Source: Flavobacterium psychrophilum
Lineage (GTDB): Bacteria > Bacteroidota > Bacteroidia > Flavobacteriales > Flavobacteriaceae
DNA: 7,171 nt
NCBI GenBank assembly: GCA_003243255.1
Contig: QFQM01000220.1
Coordinates: 1 to 7,171 of the forward strand
Reading direction: 5' to 3'
This document shows, piece by piece, positions 6,237-7,171 of the stretch; the first letter of the stretch is position 1; each line of letters begins with the position of its first letter. A program made the translations under genes and the position numbers. The notes under the pieces were generated by a model. It was not told where the DNA came from and searched no databases. It saw only the letters and a program-made list of their open reading frames with translations.

Positions 6237-6244
6237 TATATTTG
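6237..6244 (+). promoter_or_regulatory. Candidate -7 promoter element for the 190-aa secreted protein gene
   Basis: TATATTTG matches TAnnTTTG exactly, 24 nt before the ATG at 6269. No TTG occurs at the usual distance upstream, so only half of the promoter is convincing. With the minus-strand element at 6167-6174 it would make a compact divergent promoter region. Confidence 0.4.
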
Positions 6245-6268
6245 GCCTCCAATTACATTCAAATCAAA

Positions 6269-6841
6269 ATGAAGAAACTCTTATTTATAGCCTTACTGGG
6301 TTTTAGTCTTATCGCAACTGCACAAAACAAAGATTGTGAATATGTAATTATAAGCAGTGAAGGCGGTAAGGAAATGAAATCGACAAAAGATTACCTGATG
6401 TACGAAAAAGTATTTGCCGGCACATCACAGTTTATGTTCTTCTCTATGTCTAACAATGAAGGTATACCTGTATTAAGCTTCCAGTTATTGGCTAAAAGTA
6501 AAGAATTCCCAAAAGTATATTGCATTGACAAAAGCTCAAAAATATATATACAGTTAACAAACGGTAAAATCATTACGCTGATAAGCGCAACGGAAGATCA
6601 ATGTTCGAGCCTGATCTATGATAACAACGAAAAGAATAATTTGAGGGTACTGACCGGAAATTTTCTTTTTACACTGGGGTCGTTGGAAGAACTTGAAAAA
6701 ACTTCGATTTCTTTTATCAGGGTTAAATATGCAAATGAAACTGTAGACTACCCTGTAAAATCAGATCTGGACAGTGAAAGCATGAAACAAAAATACCATC
6801 CGGATACTTATTTCATCAATAATCTGAAATGTATCCAGTAA
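6269..6841 (+). CDS. Secreted protein of unknown function, four cysteines
   Basis: I do not recognise this 190-aa protein. The ATG at 6269 gives a standard signal peptide: MKK, a hydrophobic core at 4-16 and a cleavage motif ATA before Gln19, like that of the DUF4159 protein upstream. A frame extension to a TTG at 6242 exists but would put MASNYIQIK before the signal and overlap the -7 element, so it is rejected. The mature region (about 172 aa) has no further membrane segment. It carries exactly four cysteines (23, 85, 112 and 188), an even number that could form two disulfides in the periplasm. It is rich in beta-type alternation (for example KIYIQLTNGKIITLIS, 91-106). The gene stands alone: the divergent neighbour is the PQQ dehydrogenase, and tRNA genes with their own promoter follow. 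No terminator with a good stem is seen after the stop. It may be a lineage-restricted flavobacterial protein. Confidence 0.75.
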   Translation: MKKLLFIALLGFSLIATAQNKDCEYVIISSEGGKEMKSTKDYLMYEKVFAGTSQFMFFSMSNNEGIPVLSFQLLAKSKEFPKVYCIDKSSKIYIQLTNGKIITLISATEDQCSSLIYDNNEKNNLRVLTGNFLFTLGSLEELEKTSISFIRVKYANETVDYPVKSDLDSESMKQKYHPDTYFINNLKCIQ

Positions 6842-6931
6842 AAATCAAAAAAAATAAATTTCACTATAGTACTGACTGTTAAAGACTTTAAGTAAACGTT
6901 ACAAAAAAATCAAAAAAACCTTTAAAAATAG
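6842..6931. other. A+T-rich spacer with no gene found
   Basis: These 90 nt are mostly A-runs and short T-runs, with no plausible coding frame. The only inverted repeat, TTAAAG/CTTTAA at about 6879-6891, has a 1-nt loop and cannot form a normal hairpin. The spacer simply separates the 190-aa protein gene from the tRNA promoter. Confidence 0.6.
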
Positions 6932-6962
6932 TTGCAGATAATAGAATCATCTACTACATTTG
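6932..6962 (+). promoter_or_regulatory. Flavobacterium-type promoter for the tRNA-Ser/tRNA-Pro operon
   Basis: TTG (6932-6934) and TACATTTG (6955-6962) are separated by 20 nt. Both match the Bacteroidetes primary sigma consensus (-33 TTG, -7 TAnnTTTG) at the expected spacing. The tRNA-Ser gene begins 41 nt after the -7 element, leaving a short leader (about 6969-7003) to be removed by RNase P. This is the best promoter in the window. Confidence 0.8.
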
Positions 6963-7003
6963 CAACCGCAAAAAGGGTAAAACTTTTGAGCTTTATTGAA
7001 AGA

Positions 7004-7087
7004 GGAGAGGTGCCGGAGTGGTAACGGAGCAGATTGCTAATCTGTCGGCGTGCAAACGTCGCCAGGGTTCGAATCCCTGTCTCTCCG
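7004..7087 (+). tRNA. tRNA-Ser (anticodon GCT)
   Basis: This is a complete class II tRNA. The acceptor stem GGAGAGG (7004-7010) pairs with TCTCTCC (7080-7086), with one G-T wobble and discriminator G7087. The anticodon stem-loop at about 7029-7045 has loop TTGCTAA with anticodon GCT at 7036-7038, reading AGC/AGU serine codons. The long variable arm typical of tRNA-Ser is clear: CGGCG and CGTCG flank a loop at about 7046-7061. The T arm is CAGGG-TTCGAAT-CCCTG. The 3' CCA is not encoded, so it must be added after transcription. It is transcribed from the promoter at 6932-6962, with tRNA-Pro 7 nt downstream. Confidence 0.96.
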
Positions 7088-7094
7088 CTTCTTT

Positions 7095-7169
7095 CGGGGT
7101 GTAGCGTAGCCCGGTCATCGCGCCTGGTTTGGGACCAGGAGGTCGCAGGTTCGAATCCTGCCACCCCGA
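7095..7169 (+). tRNA. tRNA-Pro (anticodon TGG)
   Basis: This is a complete class I tRNA. The acceptor stem CGGGGTG (7095-7101) pairs perfectly with CACCCCG (7162-7168), and the discriminator is A7169. The C1-G72 first pair is a feature of bacterial tRNA-Pro. The anticodon stem CCTGG/CCAGG encloses loop TTTGGGA with anticodon TGG at 7130-7132, which can read CCA and CCG, and CCN when U34 is modified. The T arm is GCAGG-TTCGAAT-CCTGC. The two bases after the discriminator are C and A and then the window ends, so an encoded CCA cannot be judged fully (CCA would need CC). Further tRNAs may follow outside the window. Confidence 0.96.
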
Positions 7170-7171
7170 CA

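Noticed and set aside
6879..6891. TTAAAG/CTTTAA inverted repeat as a terminator of the 190-aa protein gene
   Set aside because: The loop would be a single base and the stem has almost no G+C, so it is not a plausible terminator.
6922..7164. 80-aa minus-strand reading frame across the tRNA genes
   Set aside because: It is the reverse complement of tRNA-Ser and tRNA-Pro; its sequence follows from conserved tRNA stems, so it is not a protein-coding gene.

Overview
The window looks like chromosomal DNA from a Bacteroidetes bacterium, most likely Flavobacteriaceae and close to Flavobacterium. The reasons are the A+T-rich intergenic DNA, the absence of Shine-Dalgarno sequences before most starts, several matches to the Bacteroidetes/Flavobacterium promoter (TTG about 20 nt upstream of TAnnTTTG), and the protein families present (DUF4159, PG_1098/THUMP-like methyltransferase, cytochrome c-PQQ dehydrogenase fusion). 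This assignment is inference from sequence style and family knowledge; no search was run.

Layout, left to right. (1) 1-1040, plus strand: the 3' end of tsaD (tRNA t6A37 synthesis), followed after 1 nt by rsmE (16S rRNA m3U1498 methyltransferase). (2) 1041-1731: a small DUF2200 gene between two repeat-bearing spacers. The first spacer holds two perfect or near-perfect hairpins. The second is 230 nt long and looks like a dispersed intergenic element ending in a 10-bp hairpin and a probable promoter. (3) 1732-4725, plus strand: a secreted DUF4159 protein whose stop codon lies inside an intrinsic terminator, then an AI-2E-family membrane protein and a PG_1098-like SAM methyltransferase only 2 nt apart. 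(4) 4722-6134, minus strand: an exported cytochrome c/PQQ sugar dehydrogenase that converges on the methyltransferase gene so that one TTAA provides both stop codons. (5) 6135-6268: a divergent promoter region. (6) 6269-6841, plus strand: an unrecognised 190-aa secreted protein. (7) 6842-7171: a good Flavobacterium-type promoter driving tRNA-Ser(GCT) and tRNA-Pro(TGG).

Functionally, three items concern RNA or its modification (tsaD, rsmE, and the methyltransferase of unknown substrate), two concern the envelope or periplasm (AI-2E transporter, PQQ dehydrogenase), and three are of unknown function (DUF2200, DUF4159, the 190-aa protein). I found no phage, transposase, CRISPR array, toxin-antitoxin pair or convincing new multi-gene system. 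The points most worth a second look are the repeat-flanked DUF2200 segment, the terminator built into the end of the DUF4159 gene, and the unrecognised secreted protein.
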